64,000 nucleotides of DNA from Methylobacterium sp. 2A (GTDB taxonomy: Bacteria; Pseudomonadota; Alphaproteobacteria; Rhizobiales; Beijerinckiaceae): assembly GCF_009806555.1 (NCBI RefSeq), contig NZ_VUOK01000036.1, positions 1 to 64,000 on the forward strand, read 5' to 3'. Of the stretch, positions 47,323-56,340 are shown one piece after another; position 1 is the first letter of the stretch, and each line of letters opens with the position of its first letter. The position numbers and the translations under genes were made by a program. The notes under the pieces were generated by a model, which ran no database searches, was not told the origin of the DNA, and worked only from the letters and a program-made list of their open reading frames with translations.

Positions 47323-48795
47323 TTGGCCACGATCATCCCCGTCGCTTCCTTCGACTGCGTCGTCTTCGGCGCGACCGGCGATCTGACCGCACGAAAGCTT
47401 CTGCCGGCCCTGTTCTACCGCTTCCGGGACGGGCAGATCCCGGAGACCAGCCGGATCATCGGCGCCTCGCGCTCGGAGCTGTCGCGGGACGCCTTCCACG
47501 AGCATGCCCGCGACGCCCTCAAGCGCTTCGTGCCGGCCTCCGACCTGACCGAGGACATGCTGCGGCGCTTCCTCGACCACGTCGATTACGTGGCGGTGGA
47601 CGGCGCCGGCGACAGCGGCTGGGACGACCTCGTGGCCAAGCTCGACGAGCGGCCCGGACAGGTGCGGCCCTACTACCTCGCCACCTCCCCCGACCTCTAC
47701 GGCTCGATCTGCCGCAACCTCGCCGCCCACGGTCTGGTCGGCGAGAAGTCCCGGGTCGTGCTGGAGAAGCCGATCGGCAAGGATCTGAAATCCGCCAAGG
47801 CGATCAACGACGCGGTCGGCGAGGTCTTCCCCGAATCGCAGATCTTCCGGATCGACCACTACCTCGGCAAGGAGACGGTCCAGAACCTCCTCTCCCTGCG
47901 CTTCGCCAACACGATCTTCGAGCGGCTCTGGACCGCGGACGTGATCGACCACGTCCAGATCACGGTCGCCGAGACCGTCGGCGTCGAGGGCCGGGCCGGC
48001 TATTACGACACGTCGGGCGCCATGCGCGACATGCTGCAGAACCACATGCTGCAGCTCCTCTGCCTCACCGCGATGGAGAGCCCGCTCAACCTGGAAGCCA
48101 ATTCGGTTCGCGACGAGAAGCTGAAGGTGCTGCGCGCGCTGAAGCCGATCACCGCCCACGATATCCAGACCGTGACCGTGCGCGGCCAGTACGTGGCGGG
48201 CGCCGTCGACGGGAAACCCGTGGAGGGCTACCTCACCGAGCTCGGCCATGACAGCCGGACCGAGACCTTCGTGGCCATGAAGGTGGAGGTCCAGTCCGGC
48301 CGCTGGGCCGGGGTGCCGTTCTACCTGCGCACCGGCAAGCGGCTGCCCCAGAAGCTCTCGGAGATCGTGGTGCAGTTCCGCGCCTCGCCGTTCTCGATCT
48401 TCCCCGAGGAGGCCTTCGGCCGGGAGCCGAACCGGCTCGTGATCCGCCTGCAGCCGCAGGAGGGCATGAAGCTCGAGGTGATGACCAAGGATCCCGGCCC
48501 CGGCGGCCTGCGCCTGCGCCCGACCGACCTCGACATCTCCTTCGAGGAGACCTTCAAGCAGCGCTACCCGGACGCCTATGAGCGCCTGCTGATGGACGTG
48601 GTCCGCGGCAACGCCACCCTGTTCATGCGCCGCGACGAGGTCGAGGCCGCCTGGGCCTGGGCGGATGGCGTGCTCAAGGCCTGGGCCGACCGGCCCGAGG
48701 CGCCCCGGCCCTACCCGGCCGGCAGCTGGGGCCCGACCGCCGCCATCGCGCTGATCGAGCGCGACGGCCGGACCTGGCACGAGGAGCTGCGCTGA
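47323..48795 (+). CDS. zwf: Glucose-6-phosphate 1-dehydrogenase
   Basis: A 490-residue enzyme oxidising glucose-6-phosphate with NADP+, feeding the pentose-phosphate and Entner-Doudoroff routes. The cofactor motif is GATGDL (16-21) and the substrate-binding motif is RIDHYLGKE (about 176-184). The start is a TTG with a GGGAG site, because the motifs fall at their usual place; the frame upstream is not native. It lies 132 bases after moaA and no edd/eda or pgl is close. Confidence 0.94.
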   Translation: MATIIPVASFDCVVFGATGDLTARKLLPALFYRFRDGQIPETSRIIGASRSELSRDAFHEHARDALKRFVPASDLTEDMLRRFLDHVDYVAVDGAGDSGWDDLVAKLDERPGQVRPYYLATSPDLYGSICRNLAAHGLVGEKSRVVLEKPIGKDLKSAKAINDAVGEVFPESQIFRIDHYLGKETVQNLLSLRFANTIFERLWTADVIDHVQITVAETVGVEGRAGYYDTSGAMRDMLQNHMLQLLCLTAMESPLNLEANSVRDEKLKVLRALKPITAHDIQTVTVRGQYVAGAVDGKPVEGYLTELGHDSRTETFVAMKVEVQSGRWAGVPFYLRTGKRLPQKLSEIVVQFRASPFSIFPEEAFGREPNRLVIRLQPQEGMKLEVMTKDPGPGGLRLRPTDLDISFEETFKQRYPDAYERLLMDVVRGNATLFMRRDEVEAAWAWADGVLKAWADRPEAPRPYPAGSWGPTAAIALIERDGRTWHEELR

Positions 48796-48917
48796 GGCCC
48801 TGTCCCCAGCTTACGGCCAAGCTGCCATCATACCGTCAAGCGGGCGATGAACTCTGCCGATGCTGCCGGACACCGCCCCGCCAGAGGGCGGACACGGCTT
48901 TGCCCGAGGGATCATCC

Positions 48918-49118
48918 ATGCTCGACACCGATCGGGACGCGGTCGCCCTGGCCGAGCGCCGCCTGGAGCGTTCGGTCGCCGCCACCCTGCGCATCATCGC
49001 GGCCGCCCATGACGAGCGGCGGGCCCCGCCGGTCTCCGCGGCCCGGCGCCGCCTGAGCGAGGTCTACGGCGCCACCCGCCTCGCCCGGCGCCGGGAGCAG
49101 GAGCAGCGCACGGCCTGA
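48918..49118 (+). CDS. Small basic protein of unknown function
   Basis: A 66-residue Ala/Arg-rich helical protein, starting MLDTDRDAVALAERRLERSV, with a GAGGGA site. No family recognised. It lies between zwf and a family-C repeat. It could be a nucleoid- or RNA-binding miniprotein, but the basis is only its charge. Confidence 0.5.
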   Translation: MLDTDRDAVALAERRLERSVAATLRIIAAAHDERRAPPVSAARRRLSEVYGATRLARRREQEQRTA

Positions 49119-49132
49119 GGGCCTTTCTGACC

Positions 49133-49241
49133 CGGGATTCCAAAGGGCTCGCCCTTTGGCGGGGTCTCGGGGCAGAGCCCTGAGAGCTTCACCAGGGCTC
49201 TGCCCTGAACCAGCGAAAGGGCACGCCCTTCCGAAACCCTG
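49133..49241. repeat. Multi-hairpin repeat, family C copy 2
   Basis: Hairpins CCAAAGGGC/GCCCTTTGG, GGGCAGAGCCCT/AGGGCTCTGCCC and AAGGGC/GCCCTT in series. Compared on the opposite strand, about 50 bases align with copy 1 at 40420-40475. It ends just before the opgG stop. Confidence 0.75.
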
Positions 49242-49244
49242 ACT

Positions 49245-50993
49245 CTAGACAGCAGCGTCCCAGGTCTCGCTGAGCGGCACCCCGCCGCGAACGAGGCGCG
49301 CCCGGAGCACCACGTCGCCGGTCGGCATCGGCTCCGGCGGGCGCCATTCCACGTAGATCCGCCAGCCGCCGGTCTGCGGCACGAAGTTCGAGACCGGCGC
49401 GTGCAGCGTGCCGGCGCTGGCCGAGACCTCCGCGGTCACCGACTCGTCCGGTCCGCCCGGCAGGCTCGGCCCCGCGAAATCGATCACGCAGAGCCGCCGC
49501 TCGGGACGCGGCGGCGTCAGGGGGCGCAGGCGCTCCGCCGAACCGAACCGGGTCGATGTCACGCGGGCCAAGGCCGTTTCGGGGATCGCCGGCACCGGCT
49601 CGGCCCCCACCGTGGTCAACCCGTAGGCGAGGTGCAGGGCCGTCCCCGGCTGCGCCGCCGCATCCGGCACGAAGGCCGCCACGATGTTGTCCATGTACTC
49701 CTCGCCCGAGGGGATCTCGTAGAGCTGCACCGCGCCCGCCGCGAAGGCGCCCCCGCTCGGATCCGGGCTCACCCACAGGCCGGGCCGTGCCTCCTGGCGC
49801 GCCTCCACGTCGAGATAGGCGGCAAAGTTCCGCTCCCGCTGCAGCAGCCCGAAGCCCGCGAGCGGCTTGCCCGCGAAGGCCGAGATCTGCGGCTGCCGGC
49901 GGCCATTGACCAGGGGACGCCAGAGCCGGTCGGGCCGGGCCGGATCGCCGCCCGAGGCGACGCAGAGCCCGTCGGAATCGTGGACCTGCGGGCGGAAATC
50001 GTCGAACGGCTTGGCGCCCCGGGCGCCGGGCCCGTTCTCGCCGTACAGGAACATGCTGGTCAGCGGCGCGAGCCCCAACCGGCCGACCGGCACCCGCGGA
50101 TGGAGCGTCGCCGTGACCGCGATCCGGGCCGGGTCCCCGGGGCTGATCGCGAACCGGTAGGCGCCCGCCACGCTCGGGCTGTCGAGCAGCGAGAGCACCG
50201 TCAGGGTGCGGGCGCCCGGCTCGGGCTCGCAGATCCAGTGCGCGACGAAATCGGGAAATTCTTCTCCCTCCGGCGCCCCCGTGCCGATGGCGAGGCCCCG
50301 CGCGGAGAGCCCGTATTCCTGGTTGGCGGCGCGCAGCCGGAAATACGAGGCGCCGAGAAAGACCAAAAACTCCTCCTGAAAGCCCTTCGGGCGCCAGGAG
50401 GGCGTATCGGGGAAGGCGTAGTGCAGGCGGAAGCCGGCGAAGCCGAGATCCGGCGCGAAGCTCTGCCCGGCGAGCCGCGCGCCCAGATCGAACAGCCGGC
50501 TGTCGTAGGGGATCGGGCGGGCCGGCCCGTCGAGCGGCTGGAGGTGGAGGGCCACGCGCTTGCGCTGCAGGAAGCCGCGGTGGAAGAACTGCGCGCTGAA
50601 CAGCGGGCCGAGGCGCAGGCTTTCGGCGGCCCGGAACGTGATGGCCCTGTAGGCATCGTAGTCGAGGCCCGTGAGGGCGGGGGGCAGATCCTCGGGCGGG
50701 GCGGCGTAGGGCGCAGCGGCCCGGCCTGCCGCCGCCTCGGCCAGCGCCTCGAACGTCATCCGGCCATCCTGCGCCGTGTCCTGGCTTACGCCCTGCGACG
50801 GAAGCGCCGGGCCGGCCCACGTTCTGGACCCATTCAGCTCGGCTACGCTAGGTAGAACCGTGCCGGCAGCCGCGGTCAGGACGGTTCGAAGAACGCGGCG
50901 CCGGGAGGGGGGATTGATCCGTTCGGCTTCCGGCCGCCCATCGGGCCGGGCCGGCTCCGTGTCGTTGCCCCGCCCATCGGTGTCCACGGTCAT
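49245..50993 (-). CDS. Periplasmic glucan biosynthesis protein (OpgG/OpgD family)
   Basis: A 582-residue periplasmic protein needed for osmoregulated periplasmic glucan structure. A twin-arginine signal is likely (SRRRVLRTVLTAAAGT, about 31-46), which resembles OpgD more than Sec-dependent OpgG. The family domain covers about 80-575, with GTGAPEGEEFPDFV and ANQEYGLSARGLAIGTG. It is divergent from opgH with only 61 bases between starts, whereas the enteric opgGH genes run in one direction. Confidence 0.86.
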   Translation of the reverse strand: MTVDTDGRGNDTEPARPDGRPEAERINPPSRRRVLRTVLTAAAGTVLPSVAELNGSRTWAGPALPSQGVSQDTAQDGRMTFEALAEAAAGRAAAPYAAPPEDLPPALTGLDYDAYRAITFRAAESLRLGPLFSAQFFHRGFLQRKRVALHLQPLDGPARPIPYDSRLFDLGARLAGQSFAPDLGFAGFRLHYAFPDTPSWRPKGFQEEFLVFLGASYFRLRAANQEYGLSARGLAIGTGAPEGEEFPDFVAHWICEPEPGARTLTVLSLLDSPSVAGAYRFAISPGDPARIAVTATLHPRVPVGRLGLAPLTSMFLYGENGPGARGAKPFDDFRPQVHDSDGLCVASGGDPARPDRLWRPLVNGRRQPQISAFAGKPLAGFGLLQRERNFAAYLDVEARQEARPGLWVSPDPSGGAFAAGAVQLYEIPSGEEYMDNIVAAFVPDAAAQPGTALHLAYGLTTVGAEPVPAIPETALARVTSTRFGSAERLRPLTPPRPERRLCVIDFAGPSLPGGPDESVTAEVSASAGTLHAPVSNFVPQTGGWRIYVEWRPPEPMPTGDVVLRARLVRGGVPLSETWDAAV

Positions 50994-51054
50994 CGGCTCC
51001 CGGCCTCAGGCGGCGGGGCGGCCGGCAGCCTTCCACGGTCGAGTTCCTCGCGCC

Positions 51055-53085
51055 ATGTCGTCACGCGCCGTACCTCCTCGCGCCACCGCCTCACGCGTCG
51101 ACGCCGCCGCCGAGCGATCGCAGCGGAACGCATGTCCGGCCATGCCCGATCCCTCCGGGACGTCCGCCGCCCGTGAGGTCTGGAGCGGCCGGAATCCCGG
51201 GCGGGTGCTGCGCACCCGGCGCCTCGCCCTGGCGGTCCCGAGCCTCGTCGCGGCAGGCGGTATCGCGTGGCTCGCCGCCCTTGCCTACCCGGCCGGCGTC
51301 AGCCCGCTCGCCTGGGCGGTGCTCGGGTTGTTCAGCCTCGTGATGGCGTGGCAGGCCTTCACGGCCTGCCAGTACGCCTACGGGCTCGTCGCCGCCCTGC
51401 TGGGGGACCGGGCGAAGTCGGCGCTGGAGCGCCGCTCCGAGATGGCCGGCGCCGTCCCCGCCGGAGCGGGCCGCACCGCCGCCGTGATGGCGATCCACGC
51501 CGAGGACGCCGTGGCGGTCTTCGCCCGGCTGCGGGTCATGGCCCGCTCGCTGGCCCAGGCGGGCACCGGGGATATCGACATCTTCGTCCTCTCCGACACC
51601 CGCGACGGCGCCATCGCCGCCGTCGAGGAGCACGAATACGCCCGGATCCAGGCCTGGGCCTCGGGCGATCCGGCCCTGCCGCGGATCCGCTACCGGCGCC
51701 GGACCGAGAATGTCGGCCGCAAGGCCGGCAATATCGGCGAGTTCTGCCGCACCTATGGCGGCGAGTACGCCTTCATGATCGTGCTGGACGCCGACAGTCT
51801 CATGACCGGCGCCACCATGGGCCGCCTCGTGCGGCTGATGCAGGAGAGCCCCCGTACCGGCCTGATCCAGACCGTCTCGTACGCGGCGGGCCGGGACACG
51901 CTGTTCGCCCGCATCCAGCAATTCGCGGTGCGGCTCTACGCGCCGCTGGCCCTGCGCTGCCTGGAGACCTGGCAGGGGCCGGAGGGCAGCTACTGGGGCC
52001 ACAACGCCATCCTGCGGATCGAGGCCTTCGCGCAGAACGCGCAGCTCCCGCGGCTGCCGGGCCGGGAGCCGCTCGGCGGCGAGATCCTGTGCCACGACAT
52101 CGTCGAGGGCGCGCTGATGGTGCGCGCCGGCTGGGAGGTGCGGCTGCTGCCGGAGCTCGGCGGCACCTGGGAGGAGATGCCCACCAACCTCGTCGACCTC
52201 CTCGGCCGCGAGCGCCGCTGGTGCCAGGGCAACCTCCAGCACCTGCGGGTGCTGCCCTGGGCGGGGCTCCGCGCCGCCAGCCGCTGGCATTTCCTGGTCG
52301 GCATCCTCTCCTACGGGGTGCTGCCCCTCTGGGTCGCCTTCCTCGGGCTCGCGGCCTGGCAGGCGGCCCGGACCGGGGATCTCGGCCTCCTGGCCTACGG
52401 GCTGACCGGGCACGGCGCCGCCGCCCACGCGCTGGCCGCCCTCAGCATCGCCGTGCTGGCCCTGCCGAAGCTCCTGAGCCTCGGCCATGTCCTGGCCTCC
52501 CGGCAGCGCCGGGCCGCTTTCGGCGGGACCCGCTCGCTGCTCGCCAGCGCCGCCCTGGAACAGGCCGCCTGGGTCGTGCTCTGGCCGGTCCTGACCCTGT
52601 TCACCGCCGGGGCCGTGGTGGCGACCTTCTTCGGCCGGGTGGTGCGTTGGGAGACGCAGGATCGCGACGACCGGCAGGTCTCCTGGGGCGAGGCGTTCCG
52701 GCTCCAGGCCGATGCCGTGGTGGTCGGTGCGCTGATCGCCTTCGCGCTGGGGCTCGTCGGCGATGCGTGGCTCGCCCTCTGGCTGGCGCCGCTGGCCCTG
52801 GCGCTCGTCACCAGCCCGGCCCAGAGCGTCTGGACCAGCCGGGCCCAGAGCGTCTGGACCAGCCGGGCCGATCTCGGCCGCCTCGCCCGGGCGCGCGGCC
52901 TGTTCCTGAACGCCGACGACACCGCGCAGGCGCCGGAACTCGCCGAGTTGGCGCAGATCCGCGGCCTGCCGACGCATGGAACGGTTCATGGGACGGTTCA
53001 TGGGACGGTTCATGGGACGGTTCATGCCCCGGTCCGCCCGGCGCCGCTGGAACCCGCCATCTGGCTCGCCGCCGACGAGGCCTGA
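51055..53085 (+). CDS. opgH: Glucans biosynthesis glucosyltransferase OpgH
   Basis: A 676-residue inner-membrane glycosyltransferase family 2 enzyme that makes the beta-1,2-linked backbone of periplasmic glucans from UDP-glucose. The catalytic set includes VLDADSLMTG (DxD) and the RERRWCQGN block (QxxRW type). Several membrane helices flank it. An alternative start is ATG at 51142. Two in-frame tandem repeats lie near the C terminus: QSVWTSRA twice and GTVH four times, both caused by DNA tandem duplications. Confidence 0.9.
   Translation: MSSRAVPPRATASRVDAAAERSQRNACPAMPDPSGTSAAREVWSGRNPGRVLRTRRLALAVPSLVAAGGIAWLAALAYPAGVSPLAWAVLGLFSLVMAWQAFTACQYAYGLVAALLGDRAKSALERRSEMAGAVPAGAGRTAAVMAIHAEDAVAVFARLRVMARSLAQAGTGDIDIFVLSDTRDGAIAAVEEHEYARIQAWASGDPALPRIRYRRRTENVGRKAGNIGEFCRTYGGEYAFMIVLDADSLMTGATMGRLVRLMQESPRTGLIQTVSYAAGRDTLFARIQQFAVRLYAPLALRCLETWQGPEGSYWGHNAILRIEAFAQNAQLPRLPGREPLGGEILCHDIVEGALMVRAGWEVRLLPELGGTWEEMPTNLVDLLGRERRWCQGNLQHLRVLPWAGLRAASRWHFLVGILSYGVLPLWVAFLGLAAWQAARTGDLGLLAYGLTGHGAAAHALAALSIAVLALPKLLSLGHVLASRQRRAAFGGTRSLLASAALEQAAWVVLWPVLTLFTAGAVVATFFGRVVRWETQDRDDRQVSWGEAFRLQADAVVVGALIAFALGLVGDAWLALWLAPLALALVTSPAQSVWTSRAQSVWTSRADLGRLARARGLFLNADDTAQAPELAELAQIRGLPTHGTVHGTVHGTVHGTVHAPVRPAPLEPAIWLAADEA
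52820..52867 (+). repeat. 24-base tandem duplication inside opgH
   Basis: The 24-base unit starting CCCAGAGCGTCTGGACCAGC occurs twice without a gap or mismatch, duplicating eight residues (QSVWTSRA). Confidence 0.95.
52981..53028 (+). repeat. 12-base tandem repeat, four copies, inside opgH
   Basis: ACGGTTCATGGG occurs four times in a row (the last unit ends CC instead of GG), coding for GTVH repeated. The unit length keeps the frame open, so copy-number changes would be tolerated. Confidence 0.95.
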
Positions 53086-53296
53086 ACGGCGACGCGGCGC
53101 CCATCATCCCGGGTGCCACGGCCAAGCTGCCACAGTGTTGCCATCGCGTCACGGGCGGTCGGAACCGGCCTGCTGAGCCGGTTTCAGACTTGGCTTTGGA
53201 GCGTGAGCGTTTACCCCTTGGCGAGGATCGGCACGGCATCGTGCCGCGGTATCCGCCGCGTTCCCGCCAAGTCCGCGCCTGCCCCGAGAGGCTTTG

Positions 53297-53962
53297 ATGC
53301 GTCGTTTTCTTCCCGCCCTGATCGGGTTTTTCGGCGTGGCCGCCTGCGCCGCGCCGGCCCTCGCCTACGAGATCGACCCGCTGACCCGCCAGCCGCTGAA
53401 CGACGCGCTCAGCGTGCGCGTGCGCCCGCAGGCCGTCGAGACCGTCGCGGTGCCGGTGGCCAACGCCTCCCTCAACCCCGCCGACCCGATGAACCCCGAT
53501 GCGGCGGTGCCGCAGATGTCGGCGATCCCGCGCGAGATCGTGGCGTATAACGGCCCGTACGGCGCCGGTACGATCGTGGTCTCCACCGCCGAGCGGCGGC
53601 TCTACTACGTGATGGGCGGCGGGCAGGCCCTGCGCTACGGCGTCGGCGTCGGCCGGCCGGGCTTCACCTGGGGCGGCGTGCAGACCATCACGATGAAGCG
53701 CGAATGGCCGGATTGGCGTCCGCCGTCCACCATGCTGCGCCGCCGCCCCGACCTGCCGCGCTACATGAAGGGCGGCATCGAGAACCCCCTCGGCGCCCGC
53801 GCCATGTATCTCGGCGGCTCGATCTACCGGATCCACGGCTCCAACGAGCCGGAGACCATCGGCACCGCCGTCTCCTCGGGCTGCATCCGCATGACCAACG
53901 AGGACGTGATGGACCTCTACACCCGCGCCAAGGTCGGCACGAAGGTCGTCGTCCAGCGCTGA
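53297..53962 (+). CDS. L,D-transpeptidase (YkuD domain)
   Basis: A 221-residue secreted or anchored L,D-transpeptidase that cross-links peptidoglycan or attaches proteins to it. A signal peptide runs through APALA (near residue 25). The YkuD domain follows, with the HGSNEP His and the nucleophile Cys (about 196) in AVSSGCIRMTN. A possible lipobox-like Cys lies at ACAAP, but the signal-peptidase I site fits better. It is followed by a bidirectional terminator. Confidence 0.92.
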   Translation: MRRFLPALIGFFGVAACAAPALAYEIDPLTRQPLNDALSVRVRPQAVETVAVPVANASLNPADPMNPDAAVPQMSAIPREIVAYNGPYGAGTIVVSTAERRLYYVMGGGQALRYGVGVGRPGFTWGGVQTITMKREWPDWRPPSTMLRRRPDLPRYMKGGIENPLGARAMYLGGSIYRIHGSNEPETIGTAVSSGCIRMTNEDVMDLYTRAKVGTKVVVQR

Positions 53963-53982
53963 TGTTTTCGGACTTTCGCGTG

Positions 53983-54009
53983 AGGGCCGGCCGTCTGGTC
54001 GGCCCTTTC
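53983..54009. terminator. Terminator-like hairpin between LDT and cupin
   Basis: AGGGCC at 53983-53988 pairs with GGCCCT at 54001-54006, and a short TTTC follows. It lies between convergent genes. Confidence 0.55.
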
Positions 54010-54014
54010 GCGTT

Positions 54015-54335
54015 TCAGGGCAGGGTCACCAGCGCGTCCGGGCGCTTCACCTCGATCTCGATGAAGGCGATCGGGTGCTCGGACCCGTTCATCACGTCGT
54101 GCCGGATGCCGGCCGGGCGCATGTAGGATTGGCCCGCCGCGAGCGCCGTCTCGCTGACCGCCGCGCCGTCGTGGACGCGGAGCACCCCGTCCACCAGCAT
54201 GACCACGAAATACGGCCAGCCGTGCTCGTGCCAGCCGGTCACCGCACCCGGGGGGAAGTCCCAGCGGGTGATGCGCACGGTGGCGTCGTCCTGCTGGAGT
54301 GTGGGCGTGGCGGGGATGGTGCAGGCAAAGGCCAT
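54015..54335 (-). CDS. Cupin domain protein
   Basis: A 106-residue cupin with the metal-binding pattern HEHGWPYFVVMLVDG and the second motif ...RPAGIRHDVMNGSEH, suggesting a small metalloenzyme or binding protein. The substrate is unknown. It lies between two L,D-transpeptidases, one convergent and one upstream on the same strand. Confidence 0.88.
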   Translation of the reverse strand: MAFACTIPATPTLQQDDATVRITRWDFPPGAVTGWHEHGWPYFVVMLVDGVLRVHDGAAVSETALAAGQSYMRPAGIRHDVMNGSEHPIAFIEIEVKRPDALVTLP

Positions 54336-54419
54336 GGCGGCTCCGGGATGACGGGCAAGCGGATGACGCCCGCGCCGCCGCGATGCAAGCCTTCGGCCGC
54401 CCGCCTGACGGAGACCGGG

Positions 54420-56117
54420 TCAGTCCACGCGGGCCGCTTGTTCCGGCGGCCGACGCTCCACCTTCCTGATCGGCTGAGGCTCGCCCGCCGGGACCGGCTT
54501 CGCCAGGGCGGGCGCGGCGGCCTTCCGGGCGGGGGGATTGGCGGCCGCCGGCTTCACCGCGGGCGGCGTGGCCGCGGCGCCGGCCGGCGGGATCGCCCCC
54601 GTGGCGGCGGGCTCGGGCGCCGGCGTGTCGAGCTTGTAGATATCGTCCCGGAAATGCGCCTTCCCGTCCGGGGTGGCGTAGCCCGTGAGGTACACGAAGG
54701 TCACCGGCACGGGCTTCGGCAGCTTGATGTCCCGGCGCTCGCCGTCGGCGATGCCGGTCTCGATCTCGATCGGACCCCAGCTGCTGCCCGGCCCGTTCGG
54801 ACCCTCCGTGCCCTGCAGCAGCCAGCCGACCAGCTCCTTCACCTGACCGACCCGGACACAGCCATGGCTGTGGAAGCGCACGCTCGCGGCGAACAGCGAT
54901 TTGGCCGGCGTATCGTGCATGTAGACGGCAAAGCGGTTCGGCATGTCGATCCGCACCTGGCCGAGCGAATTGTCGAAGCCGGAATCCTGGCGCAGCGTGT
55001 AGTTGACCGCCTTCTCGCCCGCCCAGTCGATCTTGGTCGGGTCGACCTCGCCGGTCGGACCCAGGATACGGATGTGGTTCTTGGCGAGATAACCCGGGTT
55101 CCTGCGCATCTGCGGGATGATCTCGTTCTTCACCACCGAGGCCGGCACCGTCCAGGTCGGGTTGAAGTTGATGTCGGTGATCCGGGTCTCCACCGGGGGC
55201 GTCGCCTTGTCGGGCGAGCCGACGACGGCGACGTAGCGGCGCACCACCGTGCCGTTCTCCACTGCCTCGACGGCGGCCGAGGGGATGTTGACCACGACGT
55301 AGCGCTCGCCGAACGGGAATTTCGAGCCCATCAGCCGGGCCGCCGAAGCCGAGAGCTGCTTCTGGCGCACGGTCGCCGGGACGTTGAGCGCGTTGAGGGT
55401 GAGCCGGCCCAGGATGCCGCTGTCGGGCAGGCCGTGGCGGCCCTGGAAGGCCGCGATCGCCGCGACCAGCGGCGGGTCGAGGCGGTCGCTCGGGGGCGCA
55501 TCCGCCGGCAGGTCGCCGGTGAGGGTCAGGTGGTGGCGCAGAGCCGGGATCGCGGGGCTGCGCTCGCCGGGCTTCAGGCGCGCGAGGTCGTCGGGCAGCC
55601 GCTCCCAGCCACCGGCCTCCGCAAAGGCCGCGTAGCGCTCGGCGGCCCGCAGCGTATCGAGGAAGGTGCGTGGGGTCAGCGTCGGGCTCGGATCGGCCGA
55701 GACCTTGGCGTAGACCAGGGGGGCCGGCTCGCGCGACCGCTTGGCGGCCTCCTGCGGCTTGCCCGGAGCCGGCTTGATGTCCGGTGCCGCAGCCTCGACG
55801 GGTTTCGGATCGTCGGATCCGGATGCAGTGGGCTTGGGCTCGACGGCCTTCGCGTCGGCTGCCTTCGGCTCCGCTGACTTCTCCGCTGACTTGGGCTCCG
55901 AAGCCTTGACCTCCTGCCCCTTCGCAGCCGCGCCGTCCGGTGCGACCGGGAACGCGATGGCCGGGGAAGCGGCTGGCGGAACGGGTGCCGGGCTGGCCGG
56001 CGCGGGGACACCCTGCGCCCGGGCATCGACGGGGGCGCCGAGCAGCGTCAGCAGCGACAGGCCCGCGCCGAGCGCGGCCCCCGGGCGAGCATGACGGCGG
56101 GAACGGACCGGGCCCAT
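54420..56117 (-). CDS. L,D-transpeptidase with peptidoglycan-binding domain (YcbB/LdtD type)
   Basis: A 565-residue secreted enzyme. A signal peptide ends near DARAQ (about residue 35). A long Ala/Pro/Lys/Glu-rich linker with repeated KSAEKSAEPKAADAKAVEPK-type text follows to about 130. Then come a peptidoglycan-binding-like domain (FQGRHGLPDSGILGRLTLNALN) and the YkuD domain with HDTP and the catalytic Cys in RFHSHGCVRVGQ (about 414-422). A second Pro/Ala-rich tail follows. It acts on the cell wall. ATG at 56117 is chosen. Confidence 0.9.
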   Translation of the reverse strand: MGPVRSRRHARPGAALGAGLSLLTLLGAPVDARAQGVPAPASPAPVPPAASPAIAFPVAPDGAAAKGQEVKASEPKSAEKSAEPKAADAKAVEPKPTASGSDDPKPVEAAAPDIKPAPGKPQEAAKRSREPAPLVYAKVSADPSPTLTPRTFLDTLRAAERYAAFAEAGGWERLPDDLARLKPGERSPAIPALRHHLTLTGDLPADAPPSDRLDPPLVAAIAAFQGRHGLPDSGILGRLTLNALNVPATVRQKQLSASAARLMGSKFPFGERYVVVNIPSAAVEAVENGTVVRRYVAVVGSPDKATPPVETRITDINFNPTWTVPASVVKNEIIPQMRRNPGYLAKNHIRILGPTGEVDPTKIDWAGEKAVNYTLRQDSGFDNSLGQVRIDMPNRFAVYMHDTPAKSLFAASVRFHSHGCVRVGQVKELVGWLLQGTEGPNGPGSSWGPIEIETGIADGERRDIKLPKPVPVTFVYLTGYATPDGKAHFRDDIYKLDTPAPEPAATGAIPPAGAAATPPAVKPAAANPPARKAAAPALAKPVPAGEPQPIRKVERRPPEQAARVD

Positions 56118-56340
56118 ACGCAACACTCCCGACGGCGCCCGACTCGGCGCGGATCGGCGGCATGATGGGCCGGCGTGGTTACCAATCTCCTCCCGTCCGG
56201 AGAGCGCCCCGAAGAGCAGATTCACCATCCTGCGATGTCCTTCCAAGCACCGCGGCGTCTACGGATGTCGGCGGCGCCGGAAATATCGCTTAGTGCTCGG
56301 CTCAGGGTCATCCCTGCCGGACAGGAGAAGCGGCCTCGTC

